The notes under the pieces were generated by a model. That model had not been told where the DNA came from. It ran no database searches and was given only the letters and a program-made list of their open reading frames with translations. From the NCBI GenBank assembly GCA_943737045.1, contig CALSFV010000215.1, positions 62,001 to 126,000 of the forward strand: a stretch of 64,000 nucleotides of DNA, written 5' to 3'. A program made the translations under genes and the position numbers. The DNA comes from Parapristionchus giblindavisi. Taxonomy: Eukaryota > Nematoda > Chromadorea > Rhabditida > Diplogasteridae. Shown here one piece after another: positions 39,632-51,221 of this stretch (positions within the stretch are counted from its first letter, which is position 1; every line of letters begins with the position of its first letter).

Positions 39632-42600
39632 GAATTCTTTATTGCCAAAAATGCATAATTCAATTTTGTTAATTCGGCTGAAGTGGCCGTTGTTCAACAT
39701 GGGAACGTGCAAAATACTCAGAATTTTTTGCTCTTTCGTTTGGTATATGACACGCTGGGTCTAGCAGAAAATTTTTCATGTCAGGTAATCGTTTGGTCTT
39801 ATCAGAGTGAAAGCTACTTTTGTACTTTGGGCATTGTGCAATCAACACAAGATTACAGTTTGACATGAACTGAAGTGTAGATTATTCAGAATTTTTTGCT
39901 CTTTCACGTGGTATATGCTACGATAAGCTACGATAAAGCATTGACGTGTCACGAATTCTTTATTGCCAAAAATGCATAATTCAATTTTGTTAATTCGGCT
40001 GAAGAGGCCGTTGTTCAACATGGGAACGTGCAAAATACTCAGAATTTTTTGCTCTTTCGTTTGGTATATGACACGCTGGATCTAGCAGAAAATTTTTCAT
40101 GTCAGGTAATTGTTTGGTCTTATCAGAGTCAAAGCTACTTTTGTACTTTGGGCATTGTGCAATCAACACAAGATTACAGTTTGACATGAACTGAAGTGTA
40201 GATTATTCAGAATTTTTTGCTCTTTCACGTGGAATATGCTACAATAAGCTACGATAAAGCATTGACGTGTCACGAATTCTTTATTGCCAAAAATGCATAA
40301 TTCAATTTTGTTAATTCGGCTGAAGTGGCCGTTGTTCAACATGGGAACGTGCAAAATACTCTGAATTTTTTGCTCTTTCGTTTGGTATATGACACGCTGG
40401 GTCTAGCAGAAAATTTTTCATGTCAGGTAATTGTTTGGTCTTATCAGAGTCAAAGCTACTTTTGTACTTTGGGCATTGTGCAATCAACACAAGATTACAG
40501 TTTGACATGAACTGAAGTGTAGATTATTCAGAATTTTTTGCTCTTTCACGTGGAATATGCTACGATAAGCTACGATAAAGCATTGACGTGTCACGAATTC
40601 TTTATTGCCAAAAATGCATAATTCAATTTTGTTAATTCGGCTGAAGTGGCCGTTGTTCAACATGGGAACGTGCAAAATACTCTGAATTTTTTGCTCTTTC
40701 GTTTGGTATATGACACGCTGGGTCTAGCAGAAAATTTTTCATGTCAGGTAATCGTTTGGTCTTATCAGAGTGAAAGCTACTTTTGTACTTTGGGCATTGT
40801 GCAATCAACACAAGATTACAGTTTGACATGAACTGAAGTGTAGATTATTCAGAATTTTTTGCTCTTTCACGTGGTATATGCTACGATAAGCTACGATAAA
40901 GCATTGACGTGTCACGAATTCTTTATTGCCAAAAATGCATAATTCAATTTTGTTAATTCGGCTGAAGAGGCCGTTGTTCAACATGGTAACGTGCAAAATA
41001 CTCAGAATTTTTTGCTCTTTCGTTTGGTATATGACACGCTGGGTCTAGCAGAAAATTTTTCATGTCAGGTAATTGTTTGGTCTTATCAGAGTCAAAGCTA
41101 CTTTTGTACTTTGGGCATTGTGCAATCAACACAAGATTACAGTTTGACATGAACTGAAGTGTAGATTATTCAGAATTTTTTGCTCTTTCACGTGGAATAT
41201 GCTACGATAAGCTACGATAAAGCATTGACGTGTCACGAATTCTTTATTGCTAAAAATGCATAATTCAATTTTGTTAATTCGGCTGAAGTGGCCGTTGTTC
41301 AACATGGGAACGTGCAAAATACTCTGAATTTTTTGCTCTTTCGTTTGGTATATGACACGCTGGGTCTAGCAAAACATTTTTCATGTCAGGTAATCGTTTG
41401 GTCTTATCAGAGTGAAAGCTACTTTTGTACTTTGGGCATTGTGCAATCAACACAAGATTACAGTTTGACATGAACTGAAGTGTAGATTATTCAGAATTTT
41501 TTGCTCTTTCACGTGGTATATGCTACGATAAGCTACGATAAAGCATTGACGTGTCACGAATTCTTTATTGCCAAAAATGCATAATTCAATTTTGTTAATT
41601 CGGCTGAAGAGGCCGTTGTTCAACATGGGAACGTGCAAAATACTCAGAATCTTTTGCTCTTTCGTTTGGTATATGACACGCTGGGTCTAGCAGAAAATTT
41701 TTCATGTCAGGTAATTGTTTGGTCTTATCAGAGTCAAAGCTACTTTTGTACTTTGGGCATTGTGCAATCAACACAAGATTACAGTTTGACATGAACTGAA
41801 GTGTAGATTATTCAGAATTTTTTGCTCTTTCACGTGGTATATGCTACGATAAGCTACGATAAAGCATTGACGTGTCACGAATTCTTTATTGCCAAAAATG
41901 CATAATTCAATTTTGTTAATTCGGCTGAAGAGGCCGTTGTTCAACATGGGAACGTGCAAAATACTCAGAATTTTTTGCTCTTTCGTTTGGTATATGACAC
42001 GCTGGGTCTAGCAGAAAATTTTTCATGTCAGGTAATTGTTTGGTCTTATCAGAGTCAAAGCTACTTTTGTACTTTGGGCATTGTGCAATCAACACAAGAT
42101 TACAGTTTGACATGAACTGAAGTGTAGATTATTCAGAATTTTTTGCTCTTTCACGTGGAATATGCTACGATAAGCTACGATAAAGCATTGACGTGTCACG
42201 AATTCTTTATTGCCAAAAATGCATAATTCAATTTTGTTAATTCGGCTGAAGTGGCCGTTGTTCAACATGGGAACGTGCAAAATACTCTGAATTTTTTGCT
42301 CTTTCGTTTGGTATATGACACGCTGGGTCTAGCAGAACATTTTTCATGTCAGGTAATCGTTTGGTCTTATCAGAGTGAAAGCTACTTTTGTACTTTGGGC
42401 ATTGTGCAATCAACACAAGATTACAGTTTGACATGAACTGAAGTGTAGATTATTCAGAATTTTTTGCTCTTTCACGTGGACTATGCTACGATAAGCTACG
42501 ATAAAGCATTGACGTGTCACGAATTCTTTATTGTCAAAAATGCATAATTCAATTTTGTTAATTCGGCTGAAGAGGCCGTTGTTCAACATGGGAACGTGCA

Positions 42601-45600
42601 AAATACTCAGAATTTTTTGCTCTTTCGTTTGGTATATGACACGCTGGGTCTAGCAGAAAATTTTTCATGTCAGGTAATTGTTTGGTCTTATCAGAGTCAA
42701 AGCTACTTTTGTACTTTGGGCATTGTGCAATCAACACAAGATTACAGTTTGACATGAACTGAAGTGTAGATTATTCAGAATTTTTTGCTCTTTCACGTGG
42801 AATATGCTACGATAAGCTACGATAAAGCATTGACGTGTCACGAATTCTTTATTGCCAAAAATGCATAATTCAATTTTGTTAATTCGGCTGAAGTGGCCGT
42901 TGTTCAACATGGGAACGTGCAAAATACTCTGAATTTTTTGCTCTTTCGTTTGGTATATGACACGCTGGGTCTAGCAGAACATTTTTCATGTCAGGTAATC
43001 GTTTGGTCTTATCAGAGTGAAAGCTACTTTTGTACTTTGGGCATTGTGCAATCAACACAAGATTACAGTTTGACATGAACTGAAGTGTAGATTATTCAGA
43101 ATTTTTTTGCTCTTTCACGTGGACTATGCTACGATAAGCTACGATAAAGCATTGACGTGTCACGAATTCTTTATTGCCAAAAATGCATAATTCAATTTTG
43201 TTAATTCGGCTGAAGAGGCCGTTGTTCAACATGGGAACGTGCAAAATACTCAGAATTTTTTGCTCTTTCGTTTGGTATATGACACGCTGGGTCTAGCAGA
43301 AAATTTTTCATGTCAGGTAATTATTTGGTCTTATCAGAGTCAATTCTACTTTCGTACTTTGGGCATTGTGCAATCAACACAAGATTACAGTTTGACATGA
43401 ACTGAAGTGTAGATTATTCAGAATTTTTTGCTCTTTCACGTGGAATATGCTACGATAAGCTACGATAAAGCATTGACGTGTCACGAATTCTTTATTGCCA
43501 AAAATGCATAATTCAATTTTGTTAATTCGGCTGAAGTGGCCGTTGTTCAACATGGGAACGTGCAAAATACTCTGAATTTTTTGCTCTTTCGTTTGGTATA
43601 TGACACGCTGGGTCTAGCAGAACATTTTTCATGTCAGGTAATCGTTTGATCTTATCAGAGTGAAAGCTACTTTTGTACTTTGGGCATTGTGCAATCAACA
43701 CAAGATTACAGTTTGACATGAACTGAAGTGTAGATTATTCAGAATTTTTTGCTCTTTCACGTGGACTATGCTACGATAAGCTACGATAAAGCATTGACGT
43801 GTCACGAATTCTTTATTGCCAAAAATACATAATTCAATTTTGTTAATTCGGCTGAAGTGGCCGTTGTTCAACATGGGAACGTGCAAAATACTCTGAATTT
43901 TTTGCTCTTTCGTTTGTTATATGACACGCTGGGTCTAGCAGAAAATTTTTCATGTCAGGTAATCGTTTGGTCTTATCAGAGTGAAAGCTACTTTTGTACT
44001 TTGGGCATTGTGCAATCAACACAAGATTACAGTTTGACATGAACTGAAGTGTAGATTATTCAGAATTTTTTGCTCTTTCACGTGGAATATGCTACGATAA
44101 GCTACGATAAAGCATTGACGTGTCACGAATTCTTTATTGCCAAAAATGCATAATCCAATTTTGTTAATTCGGCTGAAGTGGCCGTTGTTCAACATGGGAA
44201 CGTGCAAAATACTCAGAATTTTTTGCTCTTTCGTTTGGTATATGACACGCTGGGTCTAGCAGAAAATTTTTCATGTCAGGTAATTGTTTGGTCTTATCAG
44301 AGTCAAAGCTACTTTTGTACTTTGGGCATTGTGCAATCAACACAAGATTACAGTTTGACATGAACTGAAGTGTAGATTATTCAGAATTTTTTGCTCTTTC
44401 ACGTGGAATATGCTACGATAAGCTACGATAAAGCATTGACGTGTCACGAATTCTTTATTGCCAAAAATGCATAATTCAATTTTGTTAATTCGGCTGAAGT
44501 GGCCGTTGTTCAACATGGGAACGTGCAAAATACTCTGAATTTTTTGCTCTTTCGTTTGGTATATGACACGCTGGGTCTAGCAGAACATTTTTCATGTCAG
44601 GTAATCGTTTGGTCTTATCAGAGTGAAAGCTACTTTTGTACTTTGGGCATTGTGCAATCAACACAAGATTACAGTTTGACATGAACTGAAGTGTAGATTA
44701 TTCAGAATTTTTTGCTCTTTCACGTGGACTATGCTACGATAAGCTACGATAAAGCATTGACGTGTCACGAATTCTTTATTGCCAAAAATGCATAATTCAA
44801 TTTTGTTAATTCGGCTGAAGAGGCCGTTGTTCAACATGGGAACGTGCAAAATACTCAGAATTTTTTGCTCTTTCGTTTGGTATATGCCACGCTGGGTCTA
44901 GCAGAAAATTTTTCATGTCAGGTAATTGTTTGGTCTTATCAGAGTCAATTCTACTTTTGTACTTTGGGCATTGTGCAATCAACACAAGATTACAGTTTGA
45001 CATGAACTGAAGTGTAGATTATTCAGAATTTTTTGCTCTTTCACGTGGAATATGCTACGATAAGCTACGATAAAGCATTGACGTGTCACGAATTCTTTAT
45101 TGCCAAAAATGCATAATTCAATTTTGTTAATTCGGCTGAAGTGGCCGTTGTTCAACATGGGAACGTGCAAAATACTCTGAATTTTTTGCTCTTTCGTTTG
45201 GTATATGACACGCTGGGTCTAGCAGAACATTTTTCATGTCAGGTAATCGTTTGATCTTATCAGAGTGAAAGCTACTTTTGTACTTTGGGCATTGTGCAAT
45301 CAACACAAGATTACAGTTTGACATGAACTGAAGTGTAGATTATTCAGAATTTTTTGCTCTTTCACGTGGACTATGCTACGATAAGCTACGATAAAGCATT
45401 GACGTGTCACGAATTCTTTATTGCCAAAAATGCATAATTCAATTTTGTTAATTCGGCTGAAGTGGCCGTTGTTCAACATGGGAACGTGCAAAATACTCTG
45501 AATTTTTTGCTCTTTCGTTTGGTATATGACACGCTGGGTCTAGCAGAAAATTTTTCATGTCAGGTAATCGTTTGGTCTTATCAGAGTGAAAGCTACTTTT

Positions 45601-48600
45601 GTACTTTGGGCATTGTGCAATCAACACAAGATTACAGTTTGACATGAACTGAAGTGTAGATTATTCAGAATTTTTTGCTCTTTCACGTGGAATATGCTAC
45701 GATAAGCTACGATAAAGCATTGACGTGTCACGAATTCTTAATTGCCAAAAATGCATAATCCAATTTTGTTAATTCGGCTGAAGTGGCCGTTGTTCAACAT
45801 GGGAACGTGCAAAATACTCTGAATTTTTTGCTCTTTCGTTTGGTATATGACACGCTGGGTCTAGCAGAAAATTTTTCATGTCAGGTAATCGTTTGGTCTT
45901 ATCAGAGTGAAAGCTACTTTTGTACTTTGGGCATTGTGCAATCAACACAAGATTACAGTTTGACATGAACTGAAGTGTAGATTATTCAGAATTTTTTGCT
46001 CTTTCACGTGGAATATGCTACGATAAGCTACGATAAAGCATTGACGTGTCACGAATTCTTTATTGCCAAAAATGCATAATCCAATTTTGTTAATTCGGCT
46101 GAAGTGGCCGTTGTTCAACATGGGAACGTGCAAAATACTCAGAATTTTTTGCTCTTTCGTTTGGTATATGACACGCTGGGTCTAGCAGAAAATTTTTCAT
46201 GTCAGGTAATTGTTTGGTCTTATCAGAGTCAAAGCTACTTTTGTACTTTGGGCATTGTGCAATCAACACAAGATTACAGTTTGACATGAACTGAAGTGTA
46301 GATTATTCAGAATTTTTTGCTCTTTCACGTGGAATATGCTACGATAAGCTACGATAAAGCATTGACGTGTCACGAATTCTTTATTGCCAAAAATGCATAA
46401 TTCAATTTTGTTAATTCGGCTGAAGTGGCCGTTGTTCAACATGGGAACGTGCAAAATACTCTGAATTTTTTGCTCTTTCGTTTGGTATATGACACGCTGG
46501 GTCTAGCAGAACATTTTTCATGTCAGGTAATCGTTTGGTCTTATCAGAGTGAAAGCTACTTTTGTACTTTGGGCATTGTGCAATCAACACAAGATTACAG
46601 TTTGACATGAACTGAAGTGTAGATTATTCAGAATTTTTTGCTCTTTCACGTGGACTATGCTACGATAAGCTACGATAAAGCATTGACGTGTCACGAATTC
46701 TTTATTGCCAAAAATGCATAATTCAATTTTGTTAATTCGGCTGAAGAGGCCGTTGTTCAACATGGGAACGTGCAAAATACTCAGAATTTTTTGCTCTTTC
46801 GTTTGGTATATGACACGCTGGGTCTAGCAGAAAATTTTTCATGTCAGGTAATTGTTTGGTCTTATCAGAGTCAATTCTACTTTTGTACTTTGGGCATTGT
46901 GCAATCAACACAAGATTACAGTTTGACATGAACTGAAGTGTAGATTATTCAGAATTTTTTGCTCTTTCACGTGGAATATGCTACGATAAGCTACGATAAA
47001 GCATTGACGTGTCACGAATTCTTTATTGCCAAAAATGCATAATTCAATTTTGTTAATTCGGCTGAAGTGGCCGTTGTTCAACATGGGAACGTGCAAAATA
47101 CTCTGAATTTTTTGCTCTTTCGTTTGGTATATGACACGCTGGGTCTAGCAGAACATTTTTCATGTCAGGTAATCGTTTGATCTTATCAGAGTGAAAGCTA
47201 CTTTTGTACTTTGGGCATTGTGCAATCAACACAAGATTACAGTTTGACATGAACTGAAGTGTAGATTATTCAGAATTTTTTGCTCTTTCACGTGGACTAT
47301 GCTACGATAAGCTACGATAAAGCATTGACGTGTCACGAATTCTTTATTGCCAAAAATGCATAATTCAATTTTGTTAATTCGGCTGAAGTGGCCGTTGTTC
47401 AACATGGGAACGTGCAAAATACTCTGAATTTTTTGCTCTTTCGTTTGGTATATGACACGCTGGGTCTAGCAGAAAATTTTTCATGTCAGGTAATCGTTTG
47501 GTCTTATCAGAGTGAAAGCTACTTTTGTACTTTGGGCATTGTGCAATCAACACAAGATTACAGTTTGACATGAACTGAAGTGTAGATTATTCAGAATTTT
47601 TTGCTCTTTCACGTGGAATATGCTACGATAAGCTACGATAAAGCATTGACGTGTCACGAATTCTTTATTGCCAAAAATGCATAATCCAATTTTGTTAATT
47701 CGGCTGAAGTGGCCGTTGTTCAACATGGGAACGTGCAAAATACTCTGAATTTTTTGCTCTTTCGTTTGGTATATGACACGCTGGGTCTAGCAGAACATTT
47801 TTCATGTCAGGTAATCGTTTGGTCTTATCAGAGTGAAAGCTACTTTTGTACTTTGGGCATTGTGCAATCAACACAAGATTACAGTTTGACATGAACTGAA
47901 GTGTAGATTATTCAGAATTTTTTGCTCTTTCACGTGGTATATGCTACGATAAGCTACGATAAAGCATTGACGTGTCACGAATTCTTTATTGCCAAAAATG
48001 CATAATTCAATTTTGTTAATTCGGCTGAAGAGGCCGTTGTTCAACATGGGAACGTGCAAAATACTCAGAATTTTTTGCTCTTTCGTTTGGTATATGACAC
48101 GCTGGGTCTAGCAGAAAATTTTTCATGTCAGGTAATTGTTTGGTCTTATCAGAGTCAAAGCTACTTTTGTACTTTGGGCATTGTGCAATCAACACAAGAT
48201 TACAGTTTGACATGAACTGAAGTGTAGATTATTCAGAATTTTTTGCTCTTTCACGTGGAATATGCTACGATAAGCTACGATAAAGCATTGACGTGTCACG
48301 AATTCTTTATTGCCAAAAATGCATAATTCAATTTTGTTAATTCGGCTGAAGTGGCCGTTGTTCAACATGGGAACGTGCAAAATACTCTGAATTTTTTGCT
48401 CTTTCGTTTGGTATATGACACGCTGGGTCTAGCAGAACATTTTTCATGTCAGGTAATCGTTTGGTCTTATCAGAGTGAAAGCTACTTTTGTACTTTGGGC
48501 ATTGTGCAATCAACACAAGATTACAGTTTGACATGAACTGAAGTGTAGATTATTCAGAATTTTTTGCTCTTTCACGTGGACTATGCTACGATAAGCTACG

Positions 48601-49911
48601 ATAAAGCATTGACGTGTCACGAATTCTTTATTGCCAAAAATGCATAATTCAATTTTGTTAATTCGGCTGAAGAGGCCGTTGTTCAACATGGGAACGTGCA
48701 AAATACTCAGAATTTTTTGCTCTTTCGTTTGGTATATGACACGCTGGGTCTAGCAGAAAATTTTTCATGTTAGGTAATTGTTTGGTCTTATCAGAGTCAA
48801 AGCTACTTTTGTACTTTGGGCATTGTGCAATCAACACAAGATTACAGTTTGACATGAACTGAAGTGTAGATTATTCAGAATTTTTTGCTCTTTCACGTGG
48901 AATATGCTACGATAAGCTACGATAAAGCATTGACGTGTCACGAATTCTTTATTGCCAAAAATGCATAATTCAATTTTGTTAATTCGGCTGAAGTGGCCGT
49001 TGTTCAACATGGGAACGTGCAAAATACTCTGAATTTTTTGCTCTTTCGTTTGGTATATGACACGCTGGGTCTAGCAGAACATTTTTCATGTCAGGTAATC
49101 GTTTGGTCTTATCAGAGTGAAAGCTACTTTTGTACTTTGGGCATTGTGCAATCAACACAAGATTACAGTTTGACATGAACTGAAGTGTAGATTATTCAGA
49201 ATTTTTTGCTCTTTCACGTGGACTATGCTACGATAAGCTACGATAAAGCATTGACGTGTCACGAATTCTTTATTGCCAAAAATGCATAATTCAATTTTGT
49301 TAATTCGGCTGAAGAGGCCGTTGTTCAACATGGGAACGTGCAAAATACTCAGAATTTTTTGCTCTTTCGTTTGGTATATGACACGCTGGGTCTAGCAGAA
49401 AATTTTTCATGTCAGGTAATTGTTTGGTCTTATCAGAGTCAATTCTACTTTTGTACTTTGGGCATTGTGCAATCAACACAAGATTACAGTTTGACATGAA
49501 CTGAAGTGTAGATTATTCAGAATTTTTTGCTCTTTCACGTGGAATATGCTACGATAAGCTACGATAAAGCATTGACGTGTCACGAATTCTTTATTGCCAA
49601 AAATGCATAATTCAATTTTGTTAATTCGGCTGAAGTGGCCGTTGTTCAACATGGGAACGTGCAAAATACTCTGAATTTTTTGCTCTTTCGTTTGGTATAT
49701 GACACGCTGGGTCTAGCAGAACATTTTTCATGTCAGGTAATCGTTTGATCTTATCAGAGTGAAAGCTACTTTTGTACTTTGGGCATTGTGCAATCAACAC
49801 AAGATTACAGTTTGACATGAACTGAAGTGTAGATTATTCAGAATTTTTTGCTCTTTCACGTGGACTATGCTACGATAAGCTACGATAAAGCATTGACGTG
49901 TCACGAATTCT

Positions 49912-49915
49912 TTAT
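49912..49915 (+). repeat. target site duplication TTAT, left, element copy 1
   Basis: The uninterrupted monomer reads GAATTCTTTATTGCC. The left flank ends GAATTCTTTAT and the right flank (51938-51941 onward) begins TTATTGCC, so TTAT is present on both sides. Confidence 0.85.
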
Positions 49916-50622
49916 CACGGATCTCCTGTAAGAATGAAAGAAGCAAACCGACAGTTTTTCAACTTTTCTCACCGATTTGGATGAGATTTATATGATCGAC
50001 CATAGTGAGGTAAAGGAGAAGGCCTAGCCACTTGATTTCGCCAAATTTGCATTTTTATCGATTTTTTGATCTTCCACTTCTGGCAGCCATATCTCACTCC
50101 ATTTTTGACCTACAACAAAAAAAGTTTTACCCAATCGATTCGAAATGAACTAATCTAGAAGATACTCAAGAAAGGATACGTGCAAAAACGCGATCTTCTA
50201 CCGGTTTTCTTCAAAAAACTGATTTTTTGAGTACAAAATGCTAATTTTCTCAAAACTTTTCCACAAAGGATACGATTTATATTCGTGATTCTGATTCCCC
50301 ATCCTCGAATTGAGGTACGTACATATTTCATCAGTCATAACTCACGACAAGCCATATCGATCCTCAGAGAGAGCCGGACTTAGCGTTATTTTCATTCAAC
50401 AATAAATTTCTTATCTCACCTCTCCTCATTTTCATGCAAATTCTCAAGCATAGTATACCAATCGAAAGCTCTCGACGAGCTCTACAAAAATGACTTAGAA
50501 GTACTAGTCATGAAACTTGACCGTATTCAAGATATTCTAGAAAATCCGTTTTTTCACTTGCAATTGTTGTGTAATGTAATCGATTCACAACGAAACATTG
50601 CTCTTTGCTTTCTCCAATGTGT
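49916..50622 (+). repeat. left terminal inverted repeat, element copy 1 (707 bp)
   Basis: It pairs with the reverse complement of 51222-51937. I count roughly a dozen substitutions over about 700 bp, for example GATCGACC against GATTGACC and GGCCTAGCC against GGCCTAGGC. There is also one 16-bp to 25-bp replacement 16 bases in from the tip, which accounts for the 9-bp length difference. The inner end is CCAATGTGT at about 50614-50622. Confidence 0.9.
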
Positions 50623-50641
50623 TTACCAGCACCAGGAGTAG

Positions 50642-50740
50642 TACCAGCAGGCAGCTGATCATCCCAAGCCGATTGGATGGGCACTAAGGACTACAAAGAA
50701 GGGAGGGAAGTACAACCAGAAGGCGAAGGATCTGGACTTT
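50642..50740 (+). pseudogene. upstream remnant of the core's protein-coding region (different frame)
   Basis: In the frame starting at 50642, after a TAG at 50639-50641, about 32 codons stay open in phase and include HPKPIGWALRTTKK followed by KYNQKAKD. The frame then runs into noise from about 50741 and stops at a TGA near 50790. The 124-codon ORF in another frame takes over the plausible protein at FNEYY (from 50740). The switch falls in the TTTT run at 50738-50741, so a one-base loss there is the simplest explanation. I recall GWAL..., followed by a basic stretch and then QI..., from uncharacterised animal proteins, notably cnidarian ones. That resemblance is from memory and untested. Confidence 0.45.
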
Positions 50741-51051
50741 TCAACGAGTACTACAATGATGCCATTGCGGAGGAAGTCGAGAAAAGAATGAAAGAAAAAG
50801 TGGACATCCTTCCCGCGGAGAGAATGACCCACGAACAAATCAAGCACCTCATCAGAACTCTCGTCGCAACGAAGAAGAAACATCTCGAGAGTGAGGGAGT
50901 GAGGAGCAGAAGAAGAAGAGCATTTCTGGATGATATGCTCATGGATTTGGAGGACGAAGAGATTCAGATCGAGGAGGAGGTCGATGTGGAAGAGGATGAT
51001 AGAGAGATCACAGCTGAGGCTATCTATGATTTCGTTGGACTATTTCAATGA
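50677..51051 (+). CDS. 124-codon ORF in element core, unrecognised, probably a decayed domain (copy 1)
   Basis: ATG at 50677, TGA at 51049-51051. The first 20 or so residues are probably not native, because the better-looking protein over that interval is in the neighbouring frame. Residues about 22-70 are charged and look helical (FNEYYNDAIAEEVEKRM, then ERMTHEQIKHLIRTLVA). They are followed by a basic patch (KKKH, RSRRRR) and a strongly acidic tail (residues about 90-115, rich in E and D). There is no signal peptide or membrane segment. No catalytic DDE pattern or zinc finger is visible, so it is not a transposase I recognise. The acidic tail after a basic patch could suit a nuclear protein. 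No promoter, intron or poly(A) signal can be assigned with confidence. The function is unknown and expression doubtful. Confidence 0.45.
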   Translation: MGTKDYKEGREVQPEGEGSGLFNEYYNDAIAEEVEKRMKEKVDILPAERMTHEQIKHLIRTLVATKKKHLESEGVRSRRRRAFLDDMLMDLEDEEIQIEEEVDVEEDDREITAEAIYDFVGLFQ

Positions 51052-51221
51052 TCCGGATAGTTTTTTTTCGATCATTCCGATTCCAATATCGGAAATATCG
51101 ATGAATAGTTTCGTATTACAGAAAGTTTATTTTTCAATGATGAATATCTCAGATAAACCTTTTTGCAATTTTATTTATTGTTCCTTCCTTTAACATTATT
51201 AACAAATAATTTTTTAAAAAC

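Larger units (their letters stand above)
1..49915 (+). repeat. 321-bp satellite DNA array, block 1 (156 monomers between first and last EcoRI site)
   Basis: The same sequence recurs head to tail without inversion. GAATTC occurs once per monomer (45, 366, 687 and so on to 49905). The 49,860 bp between the first and last site equals 156 x 321 minus 216 bp. That deficit is fully explained by three 68-bp deletions, one 8-bp deletion, six 1-bp deletions and two 1-bp insertions, each located in the sequence. Adjacent monomers differ by only a few substitutions. There is no unrelated sequence before 49916. The array is AT-rich and carries no convincing gene. Non-coding heterochromatic satellite is the only reading that fits; its chromosomal position cannot be told from the window. 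Confidence 0.98.
36380..49915 (+). repeat. second satellite subfamily domain with 642-bp dimer structure
   Basis: From about 36.4 kb monomers carrying ACTCTGAATTT and often CAGAACATTTTTC alternate with monomers carrying AGAGGCC, GTAATTGTTTGG and CAGAGTCAAAGC (or CAGAGTCAATTC). The alternation gives a 642-bp dimer, clearest at 36.8-39.2 and 41.9-43.3 kb. Larger units are superimposed: 4165 bp (13 monomers minus 8 bp; 36.4-37.6 against 40.6-41.8 kb) and 1926 bp (6 monomers; about 44.0-45.7 against 45.9-47.6 kb). These markers are essentially absent before 36.4 kb, apart from GTGGAATA in a few monomers. Confidence 0.8.
50623..51221 (+). other. unique core of element copy 1
   Basis: This stretch is not part of the inverted repeats. 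It is less AT-rich and purine-rich up to about 51050, where it carries the ORF at 50677-51051 and an upstream remnant in another frame. After that it is AT-rich, with a small hairpin at 51075-51094 (arms TTCCGAT/ATCGGAA, 6-base loop). Nothing else is recognisable. Confidence 0.75.

Noticed and set aside
1..49915. CRISPR-like regular repetition
   Set aside because: The 321-bp units are contiguous and nearly identical, with no unique spacers and no cas genes.
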